Notes: a model not told the origin generated them from the sequence alone. A stretch of 64,000 nt of DNA from Vespula vulgaris (GCF_905475345.1 NC_066588.1:4040001-4104000); one strand, 5' to 3'; numbered from the stretch's first letter, positions 33,064-46,136 are shown. Numbers and translations: made by a program.

Positions 33064-34008
33064 AAACTTTTGTTCGATCTTATATTTATCCCGAAAAAAA
33101 AAGGTGTTCTCCGTTTGTTATTTACTTATTTATAACATTTTTTTTTCTCTTCTTCTTTTCAAACAAACGAAGCTATCTGTTCTTTATTGTTCCTCTTTCT
33201 TTCTTGATTCTTTTATGTTCCTATTTTTTGTTTTTTGTTTTTTTAGAAACGTATACTTGCGATAAAATGAATGTATTATTTTGTAGATGTTATTATCGTT
33301 GATAGATTGTCGATGTATACACGTCCTTATTGATCAATATTATCAGCCAAACAATTTCTTACAATGGTATATAGATCCAATATCTGAGAAAGCTAATTTG
33401 GCAACGTTGCCCTTCCCTTTCCTAATTCCTTCACTTGGTGACACATAACATGTTTAGAACTAAGATCATTTCAGCAGATCCTTACCGGAATCGATACGAG
33501 TAAATACGTACGTGAGAATAGTTATTCTCGTTACACTTCGAAGTACAGTGCTCCGCTCGATCTTTCTAATTATCCAACTAAAAAGTTATTCCTCGAAATT
33601 CATCGCGAAATCATTTTAATCGTATTTTATATTAATTATTTCAATAAATCAATTCGAATATATATATGCATATATATATATATATAAAGAAAATTAAAAA
33701 AAAAAATTGTGTAAAGAAAAATATAATTTATTTAATTAAATATTATTTATATATAAAGAATTGAATAAATATGTACTTTTGCAGTGTTTAATTGACAGTG
33801 TTTCGGATTTTATTTCTTTTTCTTTTTCTCTTTCTCTCTCTCTCTTTCTGTCGATGTATATATACGTGTACATATATATATATATTTATGTATATATTGG
33901 GATGATACGATAAAATGTTATGTCGATATTTATATACGTAAATAGTTCGCGTGTGAAACGATCACGTGTGAAAGGGTTTGTTGTTTCTTGATTTGAATAA
34001 AGTTCGCG

Positions 34009-34146
34009 ATGGCGCCGAAATCGTATACAGTTCAAGCAAGATGCAAGAAGAAGGAAGAAAGTGAAGCTTGCTGGACCAAGCAGCCGTGGTACCCGTTCTC
34101 GTTATTTAATATTTTTCAATTTAAACGAAAAAATATGAAGAAGAAG
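34009..34146 (+). CDS. Candidate alternative first coding exon (basic N-terminus)
   Basis: An ATG in good context (GCGATGG) opens 46 codons beginning MAPKSYTVQARCKKKEESEA and ending in KRKNMKKK. They stop exactly at a usable donor, AAG|GTAATA, in phase 0. An in-frame TGA lies five codons upstream, so the ATG is the first. The phase equals that of cytohesin exon 2, so it could replace exons 1-2 as a basic, membrane-binding N-terminus of the same gene. It could also belong to another plus-strand gene beyond the window. No homologue recognised; the isoform is inference. Confidence 0.45.
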
Positions 34147-37100
34147 GTAATACATTTATTATTTTATTAATTATTTATTTATATATATATATATCTTTTT
34201 GTTTTCTTTCACGTATATAACATATTTAGGTTATCTTTCGAATTTACATAAAAATTATATTATTTTACGTTTTACATATATATATATATATTTTTTTTTG
34301 TGTGTTTACAATATATATGAACTCATATTTGAATGTACGAAAGAAATGTAAAATGTTCGAATTTTTAAATTTCTTTAGATCTCTCTGAAGTTAGTCGAAA
34401 ATATATCCGTTAAAATAATTTTTTCTTTGTTAGCGAGAAAAAATGTGCCTTTAGGTATGCACGTACGTATGCACATATGAATGTACGTCACTAGGAGGAA
34501 GTTAGCACATCGAACCAATAACCGGCCGATCTACTTCGCGTTATGTTGATGAATGACGTGAGTCACGTCGTTAAGACTAATCCAAAGATTATGCCAGGAA
34601 ATTTACTACAAAACACACACACACACACTATATATATATATTATATATAAATACATATATATATTATATAAATATGTACATTATTGTATGTACGTTATAT
34701 TTACACTATATAGTATTTATATATGCACACATTATATATACATACACATTGTATAATTTATATATACATTATATATTATATATATACGTGCAACACACAT
34801 ACATATACAAAACTGATTGCGATTAGAAAGATTTTCATTGTAATCGTTAGCATTACGTGTCTCTCGAGCCACGTGATACAAAAGAAAAGAAAAAAGAAAA
34901 ACAAGATAATTTGTATTTTTCATCGATAAAGAGATTCCAATCCGTTTATCGAATTTCTCGAATTGTGAGGTGGACCTTTTTACTTTTTTATTTTCTTGTT
35001 TATTTGCCTTCAACAGACAAGCTTTTCTTAAACTACGATAAATATAATCGGTGTCGTTGATAGTTCGTTGAAGGATGATAAAATAATCGGCCAAGTTTTT
35101 AGCTCGTCTGTGATTATTATTTCGTTGTTGGCATACAACAACAAATTGCAATATCTAAATGCGATACATTAGTATGCATGTATGCATATATATATGTATA
35201 TACGTACATACGTATGCGTATCTCTTTGTTCTTCGTGAGAAGTTAAAGAGGTTAGGAAAAAAAAAAGAAAGAAAGAAAGAGAAAAAAATGACCTAGTATA
35301 ATATCTAGATCGTTCATTTTAAATTACACAAAGTACATAAATTTTGTATGAAACAATGGAAGTGTTAAAAATTGAATGACCCATTGCCTCTCCTCTTCTT
35401 CCTCTTCGTTCTTTGTCGAAAAAGAAAAAAAAAGAGAGAGAGAGAAAGAGAGAGAGAAACAAAAGAAGATAAGAAATCGTAACGATAAATATACCGGTCA
35501 AATTCAAAAATCGAAGTGTTCTTCCGTGTAACAAAAGAAGAAAAAATAAAAAAAAAAGAAATAGGTTGACCGTTATCGATGGTATCTTTTGAACGGTTCG
35601 GAAGGGCACATTTTTCTCAATCGAGTCTCCATCGTAAAGACCCAAAAGAGAACCGTTCATCGGTGTGCAAAAGGGAGTTCTCTCGGCTCGTACTTCGCTT
35701 TTAAGCATGGTACATTCTTTCCGTGGCCGTTGCTACACGCACACACACACACATATATATCGATATAATGTACGTACACATACACAGGTAGCCGCATTTA
35801 TAAGCACGTATAAGCAGAAATCGCAAGGGATATATGTTGTATGTATGTATGTGTATGTGTATCTATATCTATACTTCTTAGTTCAAATACAGTCTCATCC
35901 GATTGAAGTTCGTGGGGCATCCACAACGAGGCGCCAGGGCGCATGTTCCGCAAAGAAGTGACTATCGCTGTACGTTGAAAGAACGGCAGTCGCGCGCCGA
36001 CCACGCATGGATGCGGTGTGTCGGGTGTTACGTTGGATGAAATTATCTTTTCTATATCTATATATATATATATATATAATATATATATTCTTTTTTCTCT
36101 GTCCACGCAAATTTTTACGATAATGTATTTCTATGTTTATCGGGATAATGATATAAAATAAGAAATATCGCAACGTTACAATTTCATTTCTCGACGAAGA
36201 GGAATTTTGTTTTTTTTTTTTAACTCTTGTCATCTCGTCGACGTTCATTCATATTTTCTCTTTTTCTTTTTCCTTTTTTTTTTCTCTATCGCGAGTGTGA
36301 AGACATAAATTATTATTGAAACGTGTTAGGTTTGTTATAAGTGATATAATATTTAATATCATTAGGATGAATGACATGTTTTTAACCGGTAGTGATTGAT
36401 TCAGTGCGAATAAATAAATTAAATAAATAAATAAATAAATAAATACGTAAAAGTATCGTGCATCGTGTAAAGCGATCAATCGTGTTTTATAGTATCGTCT
36501 CGCGGCAACTCTTCGTGTTGATCTCGACCAATAGGATTAACGCGAGATCGGCAATTTTGAATCTGCCATTTTTGGCGGTTTTTTTAAGCGTGCGTGTGTG
36601 TGTATACCAATCGTATATAAGTAAATACGTTTTACCGCCGGCTTCTAGGAATATATACGACTAATTCGAAGTTACCATCATACCATATATATATATGTAC
36701 AAGTCCATCGAAATTCTTCGAAGTAAATCCTGCGACATAGCAATAGTGTGGTGAAGGCAGTTCGTAGTGAGGCAAAATTCCTTTGTTGAATTAACGGACG
36801 ATAAGTGTGAGAAAAAAGAAGAAGAAGAAGAAAAAGAGATAATAGTGGTTGATGTTCGAAATCGTATTGGATAGATCTCATTAGAAAGGAATGACCAATT
36901 AGCGGTGGAAGGGAAGAACTTCGAAGAAAATAAAAGAAAAGAGAAACAAAAAAAGAAGAAGTAGTGGACGAATAATAATGAACGTATAAAAGAAAAAGAA
37001 AAATAAAAGAAGGACGATGATCGTTAGTCGGGTTTTCTTTCTTTCTTTTTTTCCTCGTTCTTTTTTACATCGGTATCATCGCGATCGGTTTGAACGGGGA

Positions 37101-37352
37101 GACGATTTTCGTTCGTGAAACTTCGTAATAATTCGTGACCATTCGGGAAAATTCGGGAAAATTCGGAGGATTTCGAATTTTCTCGGGTAAACGTGTATCG
37201 TAGGTGAGAGGTTAGGTGGGAATAAGAAAAAAAAAAGAGGGAGAAGAAAAAGAAAAAGAATAAAGAAGTGCAGGAAGAGGAGGACAGAAGTAGTAGGAGT
37301 AGAAAGATAAGAAGAAGACATATAAAGGCAAGTTCGTTCTGGCGCCAGAGGA
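34147..37352 (+). other. Intron with a GC-richer stretch upstream of the 37353 exon
   Basis: It contains TA and CA microsatellites at about 34615-34800, a GC-rich CpG-containing island at about 35890-36045 and an (AAAT)n tract at 36411-36444. The region from about 36460 to 37350 is purine-rich and could be the leader or promoter of the exon at 37353. A TATAAAGG sits at 37321-37328. The minus-strand ORFs over 35800-36250 lack start or splice logic. Confidence 0.45.
34555..34569. promoter_or_regulatory. Palindromic CRE/E-box-like site
   Basis: GACGTGAGTCACGTC is a palindrome around one central base. It combines two overlapping TGACGTG/CACGTCA halves, as bound by bZIP (CREB/ATF) or bHLH factors. 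It lies about 410 bp after the candidate exon at 34009. Confidence 0.35.
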
Positions 37353-37559
37353 ATGATTTTCACCGGAAGGTCGGTCGACGCTCTCGACGAGGTACGCGGT
37401 AGCAGCGGCGTCGTCGTCCAGAGCGACGAGCGTCGCGACGTTAAAGCCGTCGCTATAGCAGCCGGTTGGTTCTCCAGTTTGCGCAGACCCGGCAAGAGGA
37501 ACAAGAGATCCTGCCAAAAACAGGCTAAGAGTGCTTGGGACCTTACCACGTTATCTACG
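37353..37559 (+). CDS. Candidate alternative first coding exon (69 residues)
   Basis: An ATG preceded by an in-frame TAA at 37323 opens a GC-rich ORF. It begins MIFTGRSVDALDEVRGSSGV, has a basic middle WFSSLRRPGKRNKRS and ends AKSAWDLTTLST at a possible donor ACG|GTTAGA in phase 0. After the donor the sequence turns into pyrimidine- and AT-rich intron DNA. The composition shift and the same phase as cytohesin exon 2 suggest an alternative N-terminus of that gene; another downstream gene is possible. The donor is not ideal. No domain recognised. Confidence 0.5.
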
Positions 37560-38287
37560 GTTAGATTATTTTCTTCTTCTTTCTTTTCTTCTTTTTATAG
37601 TTTGAGAGTATATTTAATCTTGACCCTCTACATATATCATTTTTAAAGTTTTATATATATATATATGTATGTATATATGTATGTAGCAAAAAAAAATAAA
37701 TTATAAGAAAATTTCCACACACACACACACATATATATGTGTGTGTATATATATATATTTGTAATAATAGTATTAGATAAAAAATTTCGATATATATGCA
37801 TACGTATATATTGAAATTTGTTGTCGTTATATAATTAGAAAAATTTTCCGAATATGTATATATACATACATATATGTAAAATTAGAAAAAAAAGTTTCAA
37901 AATATACATATACATACGCGCGCGTGTGTGTGTGTGTGTGTATTTGGAAATCTTTTTCTAATTTTTATCGTTTTTATGAAAAATCGTTGGTTCATACTGG
38001 AAATTAATATTTCTTAATATTTAGTATATTATAATATTATGTAACTATATGGTTATACATAATATAGTGTGTGTGTGTGTGTAACTCTAGATGGTTATAA
38101 TATACTCTATTAAATATAACTACATAACATATAACTAATAAAGAAAGAGACAATTATATAGTTACACCAACCATACTATATAGTATATCTATAAAATTTT
38201 TCACATTATATAATTGTCACATTACAATTGGACGTAAAAACAAAATTGGCTTCTAAGGAGTTAACCAAACAATTTAATTTAACTTAA

Positions 38288-38307
38288 CTATAACCATACA
38301 TGTTTTG

Positions 38308-38344
<37 letters not shown>

Positions 38345-38355
38345 CTCTCTCTCTT
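38288..38355 (+). repeat. (CT)n tract and flanking GAATC-type pentamers
   Basis: CT tract (about 38308-38355) followed, at about 38415-38490, by decayed GAATC/GAAAC pentamers. Confidence 0.75.
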
Positions 38356-38615
38356 TTTTGAAATTAATCGAATAGATTCGTAAGAGTCGCGAATAAAACC
38401 GGCAATCACCGAGCTCTCGTAATCGAACTGAACCGAATCGAATGAAATCGAATAGAATCGAATCGAATCGAAACGAAACGGAACGAAGTGAATCCAAAAG
38501 CTCTGATAGCCGACCGATAATTGAAAGCTGGCCAAACGTCGTTTCGTAAATAAATCCTACGTGATTAAGAACATAGTATACCGTCTTTTGGTGTACCGGT
38601 ATTGCTCTACCTATG

Positions 38616-38672
38616 GCTACAGCCACGTCTACGGCTACGGCTACGGCTACGGCTACGGCTACGACTATGACG
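38616..38672 (+). repeat. GGCTAC hexamer array
   Basis: About seven GGCTAC/GTCTAC units. In one frame this gives a Tyr-Gly repeat, but the ORF has no donor in a supported phase. Confidence 0.8.
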
Positions 38673-40202
38673 ACGGTAAAATGCGATCTACGGCGCCTTA
38701 CGGAGACTTTGCCAAGGAGACAAATTTATTTCTAGGCGCGGCCGTCGGCTCGCAAGAAAGAGATCGTACGTACGTACGTATATATGTATGTATGTACTTA
38801 CTTATTTACTTAGTTACTTACTTAACTTTACATGTTTCTCTTCTTTTATTTTATTTTCAAATATATGTTTTCAATATTTTCTTTTCTATTTAGTCGAAAT
38901 TTATTGTTTCTTTTATTTAGTTTGAGAATGTTTGTGTAATCTGTTTTGCAATTTTCTTTATCATCCATTAAGCTTCAAATAAAAATTTATATATATATGG
39001 AGTATATTGTAAAGAAGTTATTATATATATACTATGTAATATAGTATATTTATTATATACACTATATTGTATATGTGTGTGTAATGTATAATATATTAAT
39101 TATATTTTATATATATGATGTATGTGTATGTATGTGCTTAGAAAGAAAAAAAAGAATAAAGAAAATATAATAATTACTGTACAATATACTGTATATTATA
39201 TATATATATATAATTAAAAAATATATATATATAATAAATAATAAATTCTTATTCGAAGTTAAATCGACGATAAAGTAAATCGTTAAACACAGATTCAGTC
39301 TGTATAAACATATATATATATATTATACACATATATTTATATACTGTGTACATCTTTATACGATAAGATATCATTTAATTAGTAACCTTATCGTGATTAG
39401 TAACAAAAGAAACAGAAAAACAAAAGAAAATAAAGTATACGTAAGAACCGGAAATTACTATTACGTACTTATTCGTTTGATTCATCTTCACACTTCTAAT
39501 AATTCAAGTTGAAAGGAATTTGTGTAGTTCCATCATCTTGTACATAGAAGCAACGTCAAATCAAAAGAAGAATTTATCCAATTAATGATGGATCGTAATC
39601 GATCATATCTCTCTTGAACGACGACATTAATCGTCGTTATCGAATACTGTACCCTATATATGTATCTATGTATGTATGTATCTTACACGTACGTATATGT
39701 TGATATACATATACGTATCTATGTATGTATATGGATGATGGGAATTTACGCACGTATATCGAGTATATACAAGTACGTATTTATGACTATTGCTGTACGC
39801 ATTTATGCATGCATGCATGCATACATGCATATATGTGTATATGTATGTATATATTTGTACGTATGAATAATGCGTCTCATATAATGCATGCATTATAGAA
39901 TGAAGAATGGAATCCAGATTCTCGATTTCGAAGGATACACAACATCGACCGATGTATCCATCGTCTAATGACAAGGCTACGTAATATACATAAATACTAG
40001 AGATCATATCCGTATATACATATATATTGATAGAGAAACGTTTAAGATGCATACGTATGCATATATACACACACGCACGTGTGTTATATATATGTATATA
40101 TAGCTACGTCACGAACGATAAATCGAAGTCCCGCTTTGACTCAAGTAGTAGTTCGTCGTACAGGGTTGCGCCTTATTTATAGATCGAATTCAGGATACAC
40201 AA

Positions 40203-40331
40203 ATGGCGCCTTACGCAAACCTACTTCCAATTCGATACAGTTCGAAATCTATCCGCGATAGATGCATTTTATGTCTAGTATCTTCGTGTATCTTCTTTGT
40301 TTGGTTAGGTCTGTTTCTTGAAAAACAATAA
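40203..40331 (+). CDS. Candidate type II membrane-anchor first exon or microprotein
   Basis: ATG in good context (ACAAATGG) opens a 42-codon ORF: MAPYANLLPIRYSSKSIRDR, then a hydrophobic helix (CILCLVSSCIFFVWLGLFL), then LEKQ and a stop. A short hydrophilic N-terminus before one helix is the layout of Golgi type II enzymes. The LLP...R(D/E)+..LLV..F...LG pattern resembles N-termini of GH47 class I alpha-mannosidases. If spliced at TTAG|GTCTGT (40308) it would end in phase 1; unspliced it is a 42-residue protein. The donor is weak and no downstream catalytic exon is in the window, so the assignment is tentative. Confidence 0.35.
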   Translation: MAPYANLLPIRYSSKSIRDRCILCLVSSCIFFVWLGLFLEKQ

Positions 40332-41129
40332 GAAAAAAAAAATGGAAAGGAAAGAGGGAAGGAAGAAAAAAGAAAGAGAGAATAAATTAATAAATAAATA
40401 AGAAATGGAAAAGTTTCTTTTCTATTCGCCTAACTTCGGCACAACAAGGAAGTAACTGTTCTATCGTAAATACGTCAACTCTTTGCAAACTATTTTATAT
40501 ATATATATATATAAGGAACATAAATGTGAAAAAATTATTTATATTTATATATAAATAATTATGTTATTAAATTTATAATTTTTCTTTTCTTTTTTTTTGT
40601 AAATCAATTATGAATTCATTCACTGTCGTCTTTAAAATATTTTTGCAAATATTTATATTCTTATTTATAAATTATATATATATATATAAACAAATATACA
40701 TATAAATCAAAAAGAAATATATAAATAATTATTTTTCATGTTCATTTTTATAATACTTTTGTAAAATATTTTTTAAATGCAAAACACAGACAAATCAATT
40801 GTTGTGTAAATAACACACTTACATTAATTAATGGAACTATTCTATTTGTTCTACTACGATCTTTTTGATCGATTATTATCATTATTATTAGTGCTATTAT
40901 TATCATAACGTGACCAGTCGTCTTCCATTCTCGTGTGACCTTTCGCGACGTTGAAAACTTTTCTACTATTTCGCGATCCATTATCTTTTCCAGTTCCTCT
41001 CAAGGTCGCTTTGCATGGCGAAACTCGCATTCGTTGCATCAATATGATTTCTACGTTCAAAATGCGTACTATATGTATACGCATACGTATATGTATATAT
41101 AATATACGATTTAACGTCAGGACCTTGTA

Positions 41130-41131
41130 TA

Positions 41132-41172
<41 letters not shown>
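41130..41172. repeat. (TA)n microsatellite
   Basis: About 40 bp of TA dinucleotide followed by a short GA-rich piece. Confidence 0.92.
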
Positions 41173-41175
<3 letters not shown>

Positions 41176-41267
41176 CAAAAAGAAAGAGAGAGAAAGAGAG
41201 CAAAGAAATATTTTTTATTGCGTTTATATTTGCGCAAATATTTGTTAGGAACTTTTTAGAAATGACG

Positions 41268-41269
<2 letters not shown>

Positions 41270-41303
<34 letters not shown>
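41270..41303 (+). repeat. (GT)n microsatellite
   Basis: Seventeen GT dinucleotides in a row. Confidence 0.93.
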
Positions 41304-41305
<2 letters not shown>

Positions 41306-41638
41306 TTTTCATTAATAAAATTAGATGGAGAAATGAATAAATGAAAACAGTTTAATATCAGGTTTTTATTCTCATGAGAAATATAAGTGAGTATTTCTAA
41401 CGTTAATTATATCATATATAAATATTATTAGATTTATTTTAAAAGTGATAATAAATTTTAATAAATAAGAAAATAAATAAATAAATAAATAAATAAATAT
41501 GAGAAACCGTTTAAGCATCGGGGTTCCTCCTTGTGCTATCAAAGAAAAAAAGATGAGAAATATTTCTGTCATTTATTCATTTTTATGAATTATTATTAAT
41601 CATTTATCCATTCATTCATTTATATGAAATATTTTTAT

Positions 41639-41702
41639 CAAATATTTTTCAAACTATGACCAATCAATTATTCTGATTAATATTAACAAAAACAAAATTT
41701 TA

Positions 41703-41734
<32 letters not shown>

Positions 41735-41917
41735 AATGGACGACAAATATTTGTTGCAGAAACATTTCAGAGACGACAACAAATTCTTAATTGCTAAAAT
41801 GATTAACAAACAATATATACATAGAAATAACTGATTGTTTATCACTGTTTGTTTTTATAAAATACATCCGTAAAATATTTTTTAAACTATGTCCAATCAA
41901 TTTTTCTGATTGATTAA
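41639..41917. repeat. Pair of direct repeats about 232 bp apart
   Basis: A 43-bp block at 41639-41681 (with CAAACTATGACCAATCAATT) recurs at 41871-41914 (TAAACTATGTCCAATCAATT) with few changes; the DNA between is AT-rich and non-coding. Confidence 0.7.
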
Positions 41918-42119
41918 AAAAAAAAAAAGAGAGAGAGAGAGAGAGAGAAAGAAAGAGAAAGAGCATTTTTAGGCAATTTAAAAGAAAATAATCGACACTT
42001 CAAATTCGATAATAATTCTTTTGAAACTATTATATTCTTCTATCGTGATCTTTCTATGAAGCTTTTAGGTTAATCGTAAATGATCACGCAAGGAATCGGC
42101 GCGTCATCATCCTCGATTC

Positions 42120-42191
42120 GGCATATAAAAGTCTTTCTCGTACGACCTTGCGCACCTTACTGAAAATATTCCATTCGAGAGAATTCTCTCG
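42120..42191 (+). promoter_or_regulatory. TATA-like element followed by a 16-bp perfect palindrome
   Basis: CATATAAAAG lies at about 42122-42131 in a GC-rich island. About 45 bp further is CGAGAGAATTCTCTCG (42176-42191), a perfect palindrome. This could be an intronic promoter, but no ORF with a good donor follows. Confidence 0.25.
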
Positions 42192-42810
42192 TTTACTCGG
42201 TTGAGTGGCATCGATAGTCACGTAGAAAATTCATGAGAGAGAAGGTGTATGCGCGTGTATCAGTGCGTATGTTGCCTCTCACTCACGTGAGAACTCTGCA
42301 TGATGATTTATATCGTTAGAACGAATCAGAGATGTCTGGATTCGTTTGAATACATGATTGATGACGTTGATAACGTTTTAAAGCAGTCAAGTGGAACGTC
42401 TGTGAATGGGATGCGTGTGTGTGTATTTGTATGATATTTAATTTTTTTTTTTTAATTTTTTTTATTTATTTTTCTTTTTCCATCTTTTTGGTTTTTTTTT
42501 TTATTCGATACGCGACAAAGAACAAATATTTATCGACGGTCGGTAAACATTTTTCGTTAGCTCTTTGCAATGTGGTTAATAACTCCGCACCCTTATCTCT
42601 CTTATAATAATCTCAGATTATCTTTTAATAGACTCGGGGAATAATTTATCGAAGTTCTACAAGGGGAAATCTATTTATGTCAGAATTATTATGTAACCAT
42701 AAAGTTCGTTCGTAAAGTAAAAATATCTTTGCACTCGTTAGATATAGGAGCTCGTGCGATCGGCACAGACAATATTTATTTTAGCTCAATCTTTCAAGTA
42801 TAAATAAATG

Positions 42811-42841
<31 letters not shown>

Positions 42842-43163
42842 GTATGAATGAATATAAATGAATTAACGATCTTGATTTAATGAAAGATAATAATTGTTGA
42901 AATTGTATAACTCATATACACACAAATATATATATATTATATATATATATTTATTATATATTATGATGAATGTGTTCCAAGTTCTCTGTTATTGACGTCA
43001 GGGACATGACATTTGTTCGAATTTATTGTGTTAGAATATCTGATAGGTTAGATTATGTAAATTGACATTGAAATGTGGACAACTGGTTCATAGAGATTAT
43101 TATTGATATCTTATTATTCTTATAAGAATCATTCGAAAGTTTTGATATTGAAAATAAAATTAA

Positions 43164-43194
<31 letters not shown>

Positions 43195-43602
43195 AATAAC
43201 AAAAGGACTATCGAGGAGAGGGGACATTTTTGCGAAGATGACGACAACGAAACAAAGACGAATGTGATACTCGAAAAACAGTGTTGCCAAAGCGACGACG
43301 TCCTACCTGGTTCAATATTGCAGTCGAGCAGCAAATTAGCATTAGCTTGGTACGATCTAGGGTACTGATAACAAAACTGATATAGCACCATTTATCACCT
43401 GGTAACATTTCCGATACAGTCTTATTGCACGAGAAGAAAAAAAAAAACAAATACAGATGTATAACAGAGATATACAAATCGTTGGATCCTACTATGATGA
43501 TCTTATTATTGTGATCTCTGCAATTCTTTATTGCTGTCTGTTGACATCATCGAACGATTATTTTCTTTTCTTTAAACGACATATGTCTGTCGGCAATGAT
43601 GA

Positions 43603-43635
<33 letters not shown>

Positions 43636-44321
43636 AAAAACAATCTTATGATCATGTATCACAGAGTAAAATTAACTTTATGTGCTTGTATAAGAGATCA
43701 AAAAAAGAATAAAAATTGAGGTTAGGTCGATGATGATGATGATTCGTTGACAATTTTTATTCATTTCGAAATAATCTCATCGTGATCTTTTCATTTTCAG
43801 TAATGATCTTAAACCTTTTCATTGGTTCATCGTCATTTTAACCATAATTTTTTCATTCACATCTATATGCGTTTGTATATTCTTTCGTAATCTTCATCTT
43901 TTCTTTTTTTCTTAATCATTCATCATTTTAACATCTTCAATATTTCAATTTTATCTTACGATTGACATAAATTTGTAAGTTACGATTTTCGAAATTTTAT
44001 TGATCGTTAATAATATCTTTCCATACATAGTATAACTTTTACATTAACACTTTCACCAAATATAAACTTACTATGAAATACAAGCAGATATAAAAATAAT
44101 TTATTACTTTTATCGATCGTTACAAATTATTAATAGTAATCTTTTTAATAATATCTTTTTTAAAAGTAAAATTAATACGAATATTATATTTATTATAAAT
44201 TAATATTAATATTATATACAGAAATATATTATAACGATTTAACTTTTGATGGGGGTTAAATTAAATCGCCATTTTGATGCCGTTTAGTGCTTTCATTTCC
44301 GATTCTCGTTTTCGTATATAT

Positions 44322-44327
<6 letters not shown>

Positions 44328-44368
<41 letters not shown>
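44328..44368 (+). repeat. (CT)n microsatellite
   Basis: CT dinucleotides followed by CCCCCCTCCTC. Confidence 0.92.
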
Positions 44369-44370
<2 letters not shown>

Positions 44371-45187
44371 CCCTCCTCTCTATGTTGTATACTAAAAAGG
44401 ATAAAAAAAAAATAGAATTGGAGTCATGCCAAAATGAAAGATACATACCTACCATCGTATTGTAAGTGTTTGATGAACGGACAGCTAACAGCATTGTCGA
44501 TAATCGGCAATACAGCAACGATTGAGGTATATCCGGTTCGTTCTCGCATTATACGCAAACAGTTTTTCGTTAGCTCGTTCATCCTGTCTATTACCACGTC
44601 ATTTATCTCTTCTCTTTATTATTTCGTCTCTTCTTTTGTCATTTCCTCTTATCGCAGTTTTACTCGAATTATCTTATTCTTACAATTTATGTTCTTTTCT
44701 CTCTCTTTTTTTATTTTCATTTTATTTTATTTTTTTTATTTTTTTTATTTAAAATATATATCGATATCGTTGTATATTTATTTTCATAAATTTACTCTCG
44801 TTGCGGGATTGTCGAATCATCGATTTTTATAAATAAAAAAAAAAAAAAAAGGATTAAGGACTATTTTTGTATTAAGAAGGAAAAAAAGAAAACGAAAAAT
44901 TATTTCGTATTACTTTTAAGTGTACAATATCATTCTTATATTATAAAATCATTAATTTTTATTCATTTCATTTGTTACATAAATAATCGAGTACGTTTTC
45001 TCGCTTCTTCTTTTCTTTTTTAAATAATTATTGAAAAAATTATTAATGAAAAAAAATTTTACAAACATTTTTGTTTGAGCGCATTCGATTATCCTTTTAT
45101 CTTCATATTTATACTTGCAAAATTTGAGAAAGTTTAGTTTGATATTAAAATAATACTTATTTACTTTTCTTTACTCTTTTTGTATCA

Positions 45188-45189
45188 AT

Positions 45190-45224
<35 letters not shown>

Positions 45225-45229
45225 TTCGC
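45188..45229 (+). repeat. (TTTA)n microsatellite
   Basis: About ten TTTA tetramers; similar AAAT/AATA arrays occur near 36411, 41470, 42805, 43167, 49180 and 63100. Confidence 0.9.
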
Positions 45230-45989
45230 GATCGTACGATTTTCGATTCCTCGAAAGGAAGCCACTACTACATACTTATCGTAAGCGGATGAACACGCAA
45301 CGACTTTCCTTTTCGCTGTTTTATTTTTTCAAGCTGATCCGCATTAAGGGTCAAAAGTCGAGCGTCCTTTCCATTAAAAGCAACCAACCCTCGTTCTCGT
45401 TCTCGTTCACGTCCACGAATCGACTTAGGTATACTTCTCTCGTGAGCTTCGTAAGCACCGTCGGAGGACTGAATTTTTTATGATGTAAATGAAAAAAAAA
45501 AAATAATAATAATAATAAAAATCAAGAGAGAAAGAAAGATCAAGAGAAGAAATAAATAAAGAAAGAAAGGGAAAAAAGAATTGCTTTGAATTTCAAGTAC
45601 TCTTATATGCAAACTTAAGTCGCGAAAACTTCAGATAGAAGTACGAAGAAAAAGAAAGTAAAAAAAAAAAATAATAAAACAAAAATTAAGAAAAAAATAA
45701 AATAAAATAAAATAAAATAAAATTAAAAATAAAAGTCAAAGCGAGGCTCGATCGAAAGTAGAACAGCCCTAAGACTCTTATACATAGATATATTTATACA
45801 TGTAAGATGGTTACATACATATATACGTACGTATGTACGATCGTAAGGACTTGCAAGATGTCATCGTTCCCTTAATTATTATTTCATTTTACTTATTTTT
45901 TTTTTTTTCTTTTTTCTTTTATATGCATACGTGTACACGTACATATGTAGATAATTAACCATAAGACGTGCAAGATGTCACCGCTCCCC

Positions 45990-46136
<147 letters not shown>

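Larger units (their letters stand above)
25696..34008 (+). other. step: Cytohesin intron 2, proximal part
   Basis: No supported exon. Contents: many (CT)n, (GA)n and (TA)n tracts, a transposon-like element at 26046-26880, a hairpin at 29465-29511, a second at 31700-31749, a three-copy tandem repeat at 31908-32138 and an inverted-repeat element at 32845-33063. GC-richer islands at about 27230-27360, 29090-29170, 29930-30060 and 32390-32510 contain E-box type motifs but no convincing ORF. Confidence 0.6.

Noticed and set aside
35798..36248. Minus-strand ORFs over the GC-rich island at 35.9-36.0 kb
   Set aside because: No ATG plus splice combination and low-complexity ends; more likely promoter DNA.
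45289..45428. ORF beginning MNTQRLSFSLFYFFK ending at AG|GTATAC
   Set aside because: Donor and ATG exist but the phase (2) fits no neighbour, and the Ser-Phe run comes from a TCGTTC simple repeat.
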